A DNA stretch of 64,000 nt from Cladocopium goreaui (Eukaryota; Sar; Dinophyceae; Suessiales; Symbiodiniaceae): NCBI GenBank assembly GCA_947184155.2, contig CAMXCT020001868.1:248001-312000 (forward strand), given 5' to 3'. Within the stretch, counting starts at the first letter, position 1. Every line of letters starts with the position of its first letter. Of the stretch, positions 23,131 through 33,951 are shown in pieces. The notes beneath the pieces were generated by a model. It had not been told where the DNA came from, ran no database searches, and saw only the letters and a list, made by a program, of their open reading frames with translations. Both the position numbers and the translations under genes were made by a program.

Positions 23131-24361
23131 CCTTCCAACGTATCTTGACCAAGTCGCTCTGTTGAGCATCTCGCCAAAAGTAGCAAGTCTGGCCCACTGA
23201 CAGCTTGATGTTGTCGCCAGCATATCGGCGAAGTAGTGCACGCCGTAGCTTCTGGTCAGTGTCTGCTTGGAGGATTGCAGTTTTGGCCATGTTTCTTCGT
23301 TGCAGAGCTTCTTCAAAAGAGGATCCACCAGCAAGATGAACTGGAGTGATCTGGTCAGAGGTCAGGAGGTTCCCAATCGATGGCTGATACCCAAGAAGCC
23401 ACTGAGATGGGCTGTAGCCAGCCACAGTTGGTTGAGCATTCAGCTGAGGGAGGATGTACGTCAAGGCCGTTCGAAGTCCATCGGGGCCATGCAAGTCCAA
23501 GTCAAAAATGTACACCTCAATGGCTTTCCTCAGCACTGCATGTCGCCTCTCAACCAAGCTCATTCGTGTGTGGGCTTCACCAGGGGCAACTTCATGGTTT
23601 ATGGACGAAGAGTCAGTCCATTCAGCCATCTGGTCACTGACCCATCCTCTGCCTTCATCTGTAAGAAGTTTGGCTGGTGGCCCAAAATGGGCAATCCAAG
23701 ACCGTTCAAATCCAGTGATCAGGTCGCCAGTCTTCTCTTTGTGCAGCAATGTGGCGGTCTGATACTTGGTGGCCATGTCGATGTTGGAGAGGATTGGATA
23801 TTTCACACCACCCTCTTTGATCCAAAAGACATCTGATTGAACCTTCTGGTTGACGTTCTCCGCAGTGTTGATGCTTGAAGGTGCTGGCTGATTTGGTTTG
23901 CGATACCTTTGACAGGCGGCACAAACGTAGGTTCCAGCAACTTGGATCAAAGTTTCACTGGCATTGCGGCTTTGAAGAAGCTCGACCAAGGACTTCGTGG
24001 AAGAATGTCCAAGGTTCCTGTGGAGTTTCTGAACAACTCGCAAGGCTTCGGCCTTGCCCTCCACATGAAGGTCGATCATCTTGCCGACATGCTCCTTCAC
24101 CTCTTGGACTGCAAATCCAAAGTCCCAAGGGTGAGGTACTTCCGGAGACGCAATTGCAGCAGCCAATGCGGCGGCCATGGCAGGCTGGTAGTCCTGCATG
24201 AAGGTGGTCTTCAGAGTGTTGAAAACTTTCAGATGGCCTTCAAGTCGGCAGTGTTGATGATCTCCTGGACAAAGGCGGTTCATGGCCTGTGCCACCGCAG
24301 CTTTCGAAGTCAAGATGGTGGTGTCCTTGCACACAGGCATCCATGAGCCTTCATCAGTCAT
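23099..24361 (-). pseudogene. copia integrase
   Basis: The first 40 residues end the preceding domain (CPGDHQHCRLEG). An HHCC zinc-binding motif follows (LHRNLGHSS ... CAAC), then the catalytic core with DVFW, LLTDEGRGW and SLVERRH giving the D-D-E triad. The C-terminal region ends at a CYFWR...VKIRWKGPA stretch like the SH3-type DNA-binding end of integrases. All three catalytic residues are intact. A one-base frame change at about 23115 moves translation into the next ORF. Confidence 0.85.
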
Positions 24362-24421
24362 GCAGACACATCCATATTGGCATTGATGGAATCGTGCTCG
24401 ATGTCCAGGAAGATCTCGTAG

Positions 24422-25267
24422 TTAGCTCGTCTTCCAAGAAAGAGCTGGAGTTGGTTGTTCAAGATGAGCATGTCGTCCTTCTCCAAGCTGCTTCAAGTAA
24501 ATCCTCCTGCAAAATCGCAGGTGAACTCTGTGATGCCATTCTCGAAGTTGTTGCAACTGTTGGCATTTGCGCTCATCCTGCATGTTGGCATTCTGCATGG
24601 GAGACCAAGGCGAACAGGATGGTGCAAGTAGAACTTCATCTGGTAGTTCCTCATCGAGCAAGTCCATGAAAGCTCGTTGATGAGATCGCAGTGAAAAGTT
24701 CCATCCAGTTTCAAATCCAAATCGCTGGGTCTCCATGCCAAAGGAAGTCGCAATCTCAGAAGTTCGGCCATGCCCACAGTAAACTTCCCATAGTTTTCGA
24801 GGTCGTCTCTCTTCCATGTCATGAAGAGTTTGGGCAATGTAGGCCTCTGCCGCCTTCAAGCGTGTCAGCACAGAGTTGTCGATGGATTTCAGCATCTTGC
24901 CTTTGATGAGAAGTGATCCCTCAGGTGCTGTGTGCTCGTCGGCCATGTACACATTCTCAGAAGTCTGGAAGTGCTCAAGGGTGAAGTTGGGGCCGTCCTC
25001 ATCTTCAAGCACCAGTTCAAAGGCAGCACCATTGGAGATGATCGCCGGGTCAAAGTCCTCAGTGAGTGGCAGCAGGTATTCACTGTGTCGTCCAAGAGTT
25101 GCGTTACGCCACTCACCATCGTTGAACTTGATGCGATCGTTGAGGAAGTCCAGGGACATGCCAAGAGCTTTTGTGATTGGTCGTCCAAGCAGCATTGGTG
25201 TGTCTCCTTTCAAGAGGAACGCTTGGACCAATCCAAATTGGTGGTTCACGAAGATGGGCAGGTGCAC
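24422..25267 (-). pseudogene. copia protease tail plus C5-methyltransferase-like domain
   Basis: Residues 1-60 finish the protease (LLKGDTPMLLGRPITKALG, the retroviral-type 'iLG...l...g' flap-to-helix end). From residue 158 a Rossmann-like module begins: KLWEVYCGHGRTSE (like motif I, F.G.G), GFETGWNF (acidic residue after strand 2), DEVLLAPSCSPWSPMQ (like motif IV, PPC..FS) and HLEQP (like motif VI, ENV). This order matches C5-cytosine methyltransferases, although key positions are altered (SC for PC, LEQ for ENV). After one in-frame TAA at about 24420 the domain continues in the same frame into the next ORF (CRLEG region). Capture of DNA methyltransferases by dinoflagellate retrotransposons has been reported, so a shared origin is plausible. 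Confidence 0.6.
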
Positions 25268-25560
25268 TGTCCAAGAGCTAACTGCTTGATGATCACCTCC
25301 AAATGGAAGTTCCTGTTGGCCTTCTTGAGGGTGATCTCGTGCACAGGGAAGTTAAGCTTCTTGAGGTGGTCCAAGTATCTGCAAAAAGGACCATAGCCCA
25401 TCAAAAAAGAAGAGGCACCAGGATTCATCATCGCGCAATCTGGCCTTTGAGCTCCAGATTGGTCCTCGAACATCACCATGCCGCTCTCAGGGTCGAAGAT
25501 GTTGTTCGAAGCAACTCCTTCAGTGGCTTGTCGCTTGTTGGGACCAGTTGGAGTAGCTTT
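25246..25560 (-). pseudogene. copia protease, N-terminal part
   Basis: In this frame the segment FEDQSGAQRPDC...MNPGASSFLMGYG sits where the aspartic protease belongs. The catalytic triplet D-[ST]-G-A is NPGA here: Asp is replaced by Asn in this copy, and Pro is the second residue as in related dinoflagellate elements. The frame switches again near 25250. Polyprotein cleavage by this copy is therefore doubtful. Confidence 0.55.
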
Positions 25561-26267
25561 TGAGTTGGCTTGGATCCTTGGGTGCATTGCGCTGTCGTAT
25601 GGCTTGTTGACCCGCATCGAAGACATCGAAGTGCAGCTTGTGCTCGACCTTTGAGATCGTGAGGCTTCATTGGCGGCTTGGAGTACTTCACGTTGCTCTT
25701 TCCTCCACGCCCTTTTCCACGACCCTTCTTTCCTTTGCCCTTGTTGTTGATGGGCTGCTGGTTGGAGCCGGAGGCATTGGGGTCGAGTGCAACGACAGGC
25801 AAGAAGCCTCTCGACATGCGAAGTTCGTTGAACCTTCGTCGAGCATCCACATAGCTTGCAAAACACTCATCGTACTCGTCAGGGTCATAGCCATAGTCAT
25901 CCATGATTGGATCATCTGCAGTTTCCTGGTAGTAGACAGCGTCGCAGTCAAACTCATCGTAGTTGCCATCATCTTCCCAAGCACCATCATCGTACTCATA
26001 GTAGGCAAGGTCGTCATCTTCAGCCATGTAGCCCCAAGCATCATCTTCATAGGCGTTGTTGTCCTCATCCACATAGTATCCACGACCTTTTCCAGAAGGG
26101 CGTGATGAGGAAGACCATCGGCTGGGGTTTGGAACATGGCTGTGCTTATTGTAGTCCTGGCCAAGGATGGAGTACAAAGCTTGCTGAATCTTTGTACGCT
26201 CTAAGGAGTTGGCTTGAGTCATCACCATCTGCTTCTGCTCCTTGGAAATGTTGGATTTTGCCAACAA
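25473..26267 (-). pseudogene. gag: copia Gag, C-terminal part with zinc knuckle
   Basis: Continues the helical Gag domain (KQKQMVMTQANSLERTKIQQ). A long acidic Tyr/Asp-rich linker follows, then a basic Gly/Lys stretch (GKGKKGRGKGRGGK) and a CCHC knuckle CLRCGSTSHTTAQC that would bind nucleic acid. Another frame change follows the knuckle. The acidic linker of about 90 residues is unusually rich in Asp, Glu and Tyr. Confidence 0.75.
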
Positions 26268-26725
26268 GTGCCATCCTTGAACTTCTGCTGGAAGCTTGAC
26301 TCCATGCTTTTCTGCTCGGCGAAGTCGATCATCATGGTCGGTGATGAACTGAAGGAGGCTCTGACCACTGCGACGTCCTTGGCTTTCGAAGTATGCGGCA
26401 AAGGCATCTCCACCTTGCTGTCATACTGGAAAGCTGCATCCAACAGGGCCAAAATGTCCTTCAAGGCGGTGTCGCCGCTCACGGACTCCAAGCCAAAGTC
26501 CTCGACAAGTTTCCATGCTGTTCCTTGCAAAGAACCAAGCAAGTTCAGCACGCACTCGCCCTTTCTGTTCATCAGTTCCATCTTCTTGGCATAGATGATG
26601 ATTCGTTTTCGCCATTCCTTGTAGTTCGCTGGAGTGCCATCAAAGACAGGGATGTAGCTGTCGCGAGTGCTCTGCTGGTCCAGGGCAGTTCCACTTGCGC
26701 TCGAAGTCGTTGCGCCCGCTGACAT
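26222..26725 (-). pseudogene. gag: copia Gag, N-terminal part
   Basis: Starts at ATG 26725. It carries YIPVFDGTPANYKEWRKRI, the conserved opening of copia capsid domains (W of 'yk.W...i'), and a helical domain containing GECVLNLLGSLQGTAWKL. This is the structural protein that packages element RNA. The frame ends at 26222, and the C-terminal half continues in a different frame near 26260, so a frameshift breaks it. Confidence 0.75.
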
Positions 26726-26744
26726 AGCTCTCTTCAGGGAAGTT

Positions 26745-26828
26745 CAGGTAGAAGAGAAGCACTGCTCAGGGCCAAGTAGAAGAGAAGCACTGCTAAGGTC
26801 CAGGTAGAAGAGAAGCACTGCCAAGCCA
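26745..26828 (-). repeat. 28-bp x3 tandem repeat in copia leader
   Basis: Three units of CARGTAGAAGAGAAGCACTG plus eight variable bases lie between the primer-binding site and the Gag start. Confidence 0.85.
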
Positions 26829-26986
26829 GAGCCCGATGTCCTTGACAAATTCAAAGATGTAGGACTGGCAAAGTGCAAAGCTCGATAGATCTTGTCCAGA
26901 AAGTTGTAGAAGGAAATCACAAGGTTGAAGGTGAGGTTGTAAGGGTTATTGGTTAAGTTGGAGTGCGCAGCAGCAGCAGGCCGAGC

Positions 26987-27005
26987 AATCTCGGCTCCGC
27001 TACCA
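26987..27005 (-). other. copia primer-binding site
   Basis: On the minus strand TGGTAGCGGAGCCGAGATT begins one base inside the 5' LTR. TGG pairs with a tRNA CCA end, and 19 bases could pair with a tRNA 3' end. The tRNA cannot be identified without a tRNA set for this genome. Confidence 0.65.
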
Positions 27006-27006
27006 A

Positions 27007-27227
27007 TGTAGCTTCGTTGGAACCCACGAAGTTTCCAAGGCACAAGTGCAGGCACACGAAGTCTCGGCACTGTTTTCGTAGCAGCTATGGCGCGGTCAGA
27101 TTCCCACCCACCTGCATTGGATATTGGGCCGCAAGTGGGCGGCAGAAAGGAAATGGTGATACCTGACAGGGCTGACGTCAAATGGAACCTGACAGGTGGA
27201 TTCATGTTGCATGCAATGCAAATGACA
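27007..27227 (-). repeat. copia 5' LTR (221 bp)
   Basis: Reads TGTCATTTGC...GAAGCTACA on the minus strand. No substitution was seen against the 3' LTR outside the 29-bp length difference. Confidence 0.9.
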
Positions 27228-27290
27228 ATAAAAAATCATAAATAAAATTATTTGTATAATTTTTGTTTAAGCTAACTTTTAAAGTCTCAA

Positions 27291-27298
27291 AAATAAGC
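27291..27298. repeat. Target-site duplication of AT-rich element (right)
   Basis: AAATAAGC, identical to 17280-17287. Confidence 0.7.
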
Positions 27299-29701
27299 AT
27301 TAAATGCATTAATCAAGAAACTTTGTGAACATCACCGCATTGATTTGGCGAGCACATCATCAATGTAAATACAATATGCAGCTGACAGATGTCAACGGGG
27401 AGGACAAACATCCAAAAACGAAACACTTTCTAGACCAACCATGGGATGAAATTTTTGGCTGTCAACGGCTGACACTGACACTGAACATAATGAAAAATTA
27501 TTATGAAATATGCTTTAGTCCAACTTGCCGGGCGCGCATGCTTTTGGAGTTGCTTGATCTATTTGTTTTTTTTGGGGGGTCCACGTTTTTAACAAATTTA
27601 ATCCCACTTCTCCGCTAATTGAAATGCACCAGCATGCCCTGAAAGAGAACTCGTCTATGATACATGTTCTAAACTTTGCGTGGCAGATGCTCTCAGGCGA
27701 TTGGATTGGAGAGCGAAGTATTGCTGAAGGCACCGAGTGTGGAGTCCGACTCAAGTTTTTTCAGGGCCTTTGTTTCCTGCATTTTGATCATTTTGTTTCC
27801 TGCATTGTTCCGTTTTTAAGTGACTTGGTTTGACTTGGAACCATATGCAACCCAGATTAACTTGCTGCAGGTATTGGCACCACTGCAACTGAAATCAGCG
27901 CTGCCGGACATGTTTTGACTGGTGAACCTGCCATACAAGAACAATTAGGATTGGACCATACACACCAAATATAATCCCAGCATAATTCCAAAAATGGTTT
28001 TGGGAACTCAGTGGTTTCTTTGTTTGATGCCGATGATGTCGCAGAGGAGAAACGACGTTTGTTTTCCTGCATGCCAAAAACACAATAATTCATGGAAATT
28101 CAGCAAAAAAAGGCATTTGTTGTGTGGAACATTCTGGAACGAAGCATGTCAGGTAAGAAAAAATGCGCCCGTCGTAGCAGTGGCTGGCATATTGGGAGAA
28201 CGCTTTGAGGCAATGGCTTAGTTGCGTCACTTCCAGTTTAAAGACTGACTGATCAAGGACGTGACTCGTGCCTGCACTGCGAAACAATAACAAGCCGCCA
28301 AATCCGTTTGTTTTTGGCGCAGATTCACAGCGGACTTCATGTAGCCACTGCCGTCACATTCACCCCAGTGCAGGCGAGATTTGCTCCGGTCAGTGACAGA
28401 TGGCATTTTTTTTTTTTAAAGTTTCAACTCTCGATTGCCCAATTGGTGACTTCTGAGCCTGAGGCATGATCGAGGCAGATGGCGGTGATTTTCCAGACAT
28501 ACCAGATCTATCCAGATCTGCAGATATCTGCAGTAGTACAAAGTTCTTCACATAGCTGCTATTTGACAAGACGTCCGGCAGCTGTGCCATCACAAGATAG
28601 TCTTGGCCAGAGCATTTGACTTTGCGCACTACATCACAGGGCACACAAGGAGACCTTTGACAAGACCGTGCACTGACACTTATCTCATAATTATATATAT
28701 ATAGTTATATATATATATATATTATATAACTATTCTATACTATTCTGGTACCCCAAACACCAAGAAAAAATTTGCCGTCAAGGAGTGCAGCATGGCTCCG
28801 CATGGCTCCGCAATGTCTCAAAATTTTGCCATGAAGCCACCAATAAAGAAGGTAATGATGGTAATGTAGATTATTGATGATTATTGTTTTACAGATTTGC
28901 TTGTCGTTTTTATCTGGTGATATCTGGTGTCTATTCCGCATGCTCAAAGCATGCGCTGTGTCTGAATCAGTGGGACTCCTCCAAGCTGGAACAATGAGGC
29001 ATAAGACGGTGTCAGAGGCTCCCTCATGCGCAGCAGAGTGAGTTTGATCTTAGCTGAGCATCTCCAAAGCAGTGAGACAGAAAGAACTTGTGCGATAAGG
29101 TTGGCATTGTATCATTTCAGGTTGTTGCACATGAACATAATACAACAATATACAACATATGTTTTCTCTTGTTCTCGCCGGGTGCAGGCACCATTTCCTT
29201 CTTGTTCGCGCTTTGCACACCCGATCGAATTTCTGACAACAAATGGAAAGCTGTAGTGACAAAACTGAACCTAGATCCTAGTGTAGAATCTAGAACCCTG
29301 TATGTGATGATGGTGCATGCTTGAAAAATCCACGCTGGTTTTTCAATGTTTTTCACAGCCTGGATTTGAACGACATGAGCCGATGCCTCCCTACTTTCCC
29401 TTTTAATCTGGAAGGCTCAAGTGTCCACGGGTGAAATTGTCCTTTGGATAGCCCCTCCAATTCTTCATCAAGTTCTGAGGTGATCTAATAGGGGAAAGCG
29501 TGTACAAGAGCAGGCTTAAATAGGCTTAAGCAAAATGATTTCAAACGTGAAATTCATCAAGCCATATCAAGCCTACATTTTTTTTTACATAGACAACAGT
29601 TATCAACAGTTACTGAAGGATAGCAGAGCACAGCGCTGAGCTGAAGCGGCTAAAGTGGCTGCAGCTATGTCACCTTTGTGGACTTCCAGGTATGTCCTGT
29701 G
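27299..29701. other. No gene recognised
   Basis: Short open frames only. An AT dinucleotide-type run lies at about 28693-28735. The segment upstream of 29702 may hold the 5' untranslated region of the channel gene. Confidence 0.35.
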
Positions 29702-30450
29702 ATGGCTACCTGGCCACCAAATGCGGCAGCATTTGCAAAGATCAAAGGGCCCCCAGAAGATGAGGCTGATCCACCGGAGCCTGACTCCACGAGGTCCCCG
29801 GAACCGGGTCCGGACTCGCTTCCAGAATCGGAGCGAGACTCGACATTCGAAGCACCGGAAGAGTTGAGTGAACCGGATTCGACAGCCTCACAGAAATCCA
29901 AAGGCAAGTCCAAAAGCAAAAGACAGAAGAAACAGAAGGTGAAGAAGCAAGATAGGCAGGCATCAGCAATATCGAAGCCTTCTCCAGAACCATCAGAAAG
30001 CCCTACCCATGCGCCTGCGGGACTTCGCTCCTCGGAAGACATGACCAGATTAGTGACTCCGCATTCCAACTTTGTAAAGCTTCAGTCATTTCTGGCCAAG
30101 GAGCAGGAGAACCCTGGCTGGGTGACCCGCATCGAAAGAATCATGAGGTCCACAAAGTACGATGTCTCCACTGGAGCCATCATCATGGCAGATGTCGGAC
30201 TCAACTGGATGGACATTGATATCAGGGCATCGGGTGAAAACACACCCACCTGGCTAGAGGTTTGTGCGACGGTATGTTTAGTCATCTACTCCGTGGAAAT
30301 GCTGACCGTCACTATACTTCGTGGTCGACGAGTTTTTCAAGATCGATGGTTTGCACTGGATATCGTAATTGTCGGATCTGGCTTTTTGCAGCTTTTCCTG
30401 AGTGCCATCGGCATCTCTTTAGATGAGGTTGCCCTCTTGCGGGTTTTGCT
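29702..30450 (+). CDS. Voltage-gated cation channel, exon 1 (N-terminus to S4 start)
   Basis: The chosen start is ATG 29702 (MATWPPN). An acidic/Pro-rich then Lys-rich cytoplasmic N-terminus of about 110 residues is followed by the voltage-sensor domain: S1 (STGAIIMADVGLNWMDI), S2 (WLEVCATVCLVIYSVEMLTV), S3 (DRWFALDIVIVGSGFLQLFL) and the start of S4 (EVALLRVLL). This is the fold of Nav/Cav-type single-domain channels common in dinoflagellates, acting in a cell membrane. The frame runs on to a stop at 30458-30460, but the S4 helix continues in frame only if the exon ends at 30450, before GCTGGG. Confidence 0.7.
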
Positions 30451-30640
30451 GCTGGGTTGAGCGCTGGTCTTTGTTTCTTTTCATTCCCCCAGATTTTGAT
30501 GAAAGGAATCTGAAAGATTATGAAAGATGCCGGTCATATTGAAGAGGTAGACCTAGGCTCCTCTGTAGTGAAATAACTATAGTGAAATCATACCCCTCAA
30601 GAACGTCAGGCTTTGCCCCCCCCACACACCGTGTTCTAAG
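30451..30640 (+). other. GC-AG intron in the S4 helix
   Basis: Starts GCTGGGTTGAG and ends TTCTAAG. Removing it joins the Arg-every-third-residue pattern of S4 without a frame break. Confidence 0.55.
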
Positions 30641-30715
30641 GAGAGTAGTTCGCATCATGAGGCTCTTTCGCCTATTCCGCAAATTTCGCTTCCTCAAGGA
30701 CGCGATCGTTTGGGA
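30641..30715 (+). CDS. Voltage-gated channel, exon 2 (S4 voltage sensor)
   Basis: Encodes RVVRIMRLFRLFRKFRFLKD, a near-perfect S4 segment with Arg/Lys at every third position, completing the S4 begun in exon 1. The frame stays open to 30773 but loses channel character after FLKD, so the 3' edge is approximate. The S4-S5 linker and S5 helix expected next are not visible here. Confidence 0.65.
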
Positions 30716-31337
30716 TTGTTTCAGCAATGCCGCTGTGCCATTGCCAGTCTGTGTACATTATGATATGCTATTGTAAACCTTTACCGTACAAGACGCGCAC
30801 ACACACACACAGATAATCACATATATATATACATATACGTATATACATGCCAACCCCCCCTGAAACCTACCGGTTTCAGTTTTTATTGTGTTTTACAATG
30901 ATTTTTGTTGGTTTTTGCCTTCAAAAGCAGCCATCATTTTTTTCATTTATTTGAAGACTTTGGATGCTTGATCATGATGAGTCATGATGCTTCATGTGTA
31001 GATACAATGACATATTTTGATAGTATTGGCAGCGTTTTCGACTACCGTATTGTGTTCCCAACAAAGGGTTTAAATTCAAACATTGACAGAATGCGCACGG
31101 CACTGTGGCCAAGCTTTACATTGGTTTTTACAGTGGTTTTATTCCTTTTTCTGACACATGAAATTTTGGATTTTGTATGCTTTCAGATCTAGCAGGCATA
31201 TTATTTGATGATCAATGATCAATATGGTAGATATTTCTTAGGCCTTTTTTTCCTTACTATGTAGCTTCTCTCTTGTTGTACTGCTGCAGTGGCTCAATAC
31301 TTTGGATGATGTGTGCGTCTTGGGAGGTCCTAGGACC

Positions 31338-32398
31338 TCTTAGTTCGTACCCCTTCCAAACTATGTCTCAAGTATAATTTACGTACCTCAAAGTACCTCA
31401 ACCTCTCTGCAAAGTTTTCCGTAAGTAGTGATTCAACCCACATGAAAAAGATCATTCAACTTTGGGTCTATTCCCAAACCTGAAAAAGGCAGTGAAAACA
31501 CTGTAATTAAATGACTACAAGAGACGATCAAACATGCATCCTTCTCTTGAAGAACCAATTCTAACTGACAAGAGCAGGCTTTACAAACAGACACTTTCAT
31601 TCAAAGGGTGTAGCATTCCTCAAGCAAAAATAGTATTCCTTTTCAATCGGTAGCATTCTTTTGCAGAAAGCCACTTCTCTTGAAAATATATCTCTTCATT
31701 TCGATCAATCAGTGTTATTTTCCAACATGTAAATATGCATTCTTAATTCACAGACCCATTTCATAACTTTCATAACGTACTTCATAACGTACTAAGTACA
31801 ATAATTACTTCTGGAAGGAAGAAACACGTTGCCCAAACAGTCCCTGCAACATACAAGGCATCTTCCAATCAAATGCAGTATCTCTTCAAATCAAATAAGA
31901 ATATCTTCAGAAATGCAGCCATTACTTTGAACATACATGTTTTTCTCTAAGTGACACTATATTTGTTGAAAAACAAGTTGGATATTTAAAAGAACATGCT
32001 GCACATGTGGCACAAGTACTGCTACATTGTGCTTTCTAGAGTCAGTATGCCCTAATGTTTTGACAGTAATTGTGTATACTTGAAATGAACAAATGTGAGC
32101 CGTCTTTGCTTAAACAAAAACATCACAAATGCTACCTTTGTATACCTTTGTGAGATTGACAGTGCCCCTTCTGAAGAAAAGTGACTTGAAAGGGCACAGC
32201 ATAACTTCAATAAGAAAGCTCTCTTAGTCTATGCAGTATTCACTGGAAACAATAATAGTTCCAAAAGAGTTGTAGTGTAGCATTGCGTTTTTGCAATTTT
32301 CCATTGACAAGAGTGATACACTCCTTAAACATGGTGGGACATTCCTTCAAGAAAATGCAACATTGCTTTGACACAATGTGTTCATTTTATTTTTCAGG
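31338..32398. repeat. 1.06-kb tandem duplication, copy 1
   Basis: Begins CTTAGTTCGTACCCC and ends TTTTTCAGG. It is about 99% identical to the adjacent copy; the differences seen include small indels (4-5 bp and 3 bp) and a few substitutions. Confidence 0.9.
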
Positions 32399-33459
32399 CT
32401 TAGTTCGTACCCCTTCCAAACTATGTCGTATAATTTACGTACCTCAAAGTACCTCAACCTCTCTGCAAAGTTTCCCTTAAGTAGTGATTCAACCCACATG
32501 AAAAAGATCATTCAACTTTGGGTCTATTCCCAAACCTGAAAAAGGCAGTGAAAACACTGTAATTAAATGACTACAAGAGACGATCAAACATGCATCCTTC
32601 TCTTGAAGAACCAATTCTAACTGACAAGAGCAGGCTTTACAAACAGACACTTTCATTCAAAGGGTGTAGCATTCCTCAAGCAAAAATAGTATTCCTTTTC
32701 AATCGGTAGCATTCTTTTGCAGAAAGCCACTTCTCTTGAAAATATATCTCTTCATTTCGATCAATCAGTGTTATTTTCCAACATGTAAATATGCATTCTT
32801 AATTCACAGACCCATTTCATAACTTTCATAACGTACTTCATAACGTACTAAGTACAATAATTACTTCTGGAAGGAAGAAACACGTTGCCCAAACAGTCCC
32901 TGCAACATATAAGGCATCTTCCAATCAAATGCAGTATCTCTTCAAATCAAATAAGAATATCTTCAGAAATGCAGCCATTACTTTGAAGAACATACATGTT
33001 TTTCTCTAAGTGACACTATATTTGTTGAAAAACAAGTTGGATATTTAAAAGAACATGCTGCACGTGTGGCACAAGTACTGCTACATTGTGCTTTCTAGAG
33101 TCAGTATGCCCTAATGTTTTGACAGTAATTGTGTATACTTGAAATGAACAAATGTGAGCCGTCTTTGCTTAAACAAAAACATCACAAATGCTACCTTTGT
33201 ATACCTTTGTGAGATTGACAGTGCCCCTTCTGAAGAAAAGTGACTTGAAAGGGCACAGCATAACTTCAATAAGAAAGCTCTCTTAGTCTATGCAGTATTC
33301 ACTGGAAACAATAATAGTTCCAAAAGAGTTGTAGTGTAGCATTGCGTTTTTGCAATTTTCCATTGACAAGAGTGATACATTCCTTAAACATGGTGGGACA
33401 TTCCTTCAAGAAAATGCAACATTGCTTTGACACAATGTGTTCATTTTATTTTTCAGGCT
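32399..33459. repeat. 1.06-kb tandem duplication, copy 2
   Basis: Head-to-tail copy of 31338-32398. Both are made of degenerate 20-22-bp units around an ATTCYTT core (see findings). Confidence 0.9.
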
Positions 33460-33594
33460 TGGGGAAAAGACCCAAAGTTGAAACTTTTCCATGGTAGTTG
33501 AATCAATCCCATCTGCTTAAAGGAAACCCAAGATGGATGCATTTCCACAGGAATGCATTCAGAATGCATTCTTTCCCTAATCTAAGATCTAAGA

Positions 33595-33816
33595 TCTAAG
33601 ATTTGCTCAGGAGTCTTTGCGGAATCGTAGATTTAAAACCAAGAACCAAGAACCAAGACTTGCTCAGGAGTCTTTGGGGAATATTAGATTTAAAGCCAAG
33701 AACCAAGAACCAAGATTTGCTCAGGAGTCTTTGGGGAATCTTGGTTCTTGGTTCTTGGTTGCAGGAATGCGTTCAGAATGCATTCTTTATCTAGTCTTTT
33801 GGGAATCTTAGATTTT
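33595..33816. repeat. Direct repeats of the CTCAGGAGTCTT / AACCAAG unit
   Basis: About 57-bp units of TTGCTCAGGAGTCTTTGGGG followed by an AT-rich link and tandem AACCAAG heptamers. Confidence 0.8.
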
Positions 33817-33951
33817 AAACCAAGAACCAAGAACCAAGATTCCCCCAAGACTCCTGAGCAAATCTTGGTTAACCAAAACCAAGAACCAAGAACCAAGAAC
33901 CAAGATTTGCTCAGGAGTCTTGGGGGAATCTTGGTTCTTGGTTCTTGGTTT
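33817..33951. repeat. Perfect 54-bp inverted repeat (27-bp spacer)
   Basis: Arms 33817-33870 and 33898-33951 are exact reverse complements. Each holds AACCAAG heptamers and the CTCAGGAGTCTT core of the direct units to the left. GAATGCATTC palindromes follow at about 33958-34020. Confidence 0.9.

Larger units (their letters stand above)
18006..27227 (-). mobile_element. Ty1/copia LTR retrotransposon, full length but broken
   Basis: The element is bounded by LTRs with TG...CA ends and by the 5-bp target duplication ATAAA (18001-18005 and 27228-27232). On the minus strand the order is 5' LTR, primer-binding site, leader, Gag with a zinc knuckle, protease, methyltransferase-like domain, integrase, RT, RNase H, then a membrane/coiled-coil segment and 3' LTR. 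Integrase before RT defines copia. The open frame is interrupted by at least six frame changes, two in-frame stops and a LINE insertion, so this copy is not autonomous. Elements of this layout are abundant in dinoflagellate genomes. Confidence 0.92.
17288..27290. mobile_element. AT-rich TIR element with 8-bp TSD, split by copia insertion
   Basis: The ends are inverted copies of TTGAGACTTTAAAAGT (17288-17303 and 27275-27290), with GC-containing extensions AGC/GCTA just inside. Eight-base direct repeats AAATAAGC flank them. Its own sequence is 17288-18005 plus about 27233-27290, roughly 775 bp, with no coding potential. The interior consists of alternating T-rich and A-rich blocks built on ATGATTTTTTAA and its complement, so it can fold into long hairpins. 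An 8-bp target duplication is typical of hAT-type and some other DNA transposons; the terminal sequence does not match the usual hAT end, so the superfamily is left open. Confidence 0.6.
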
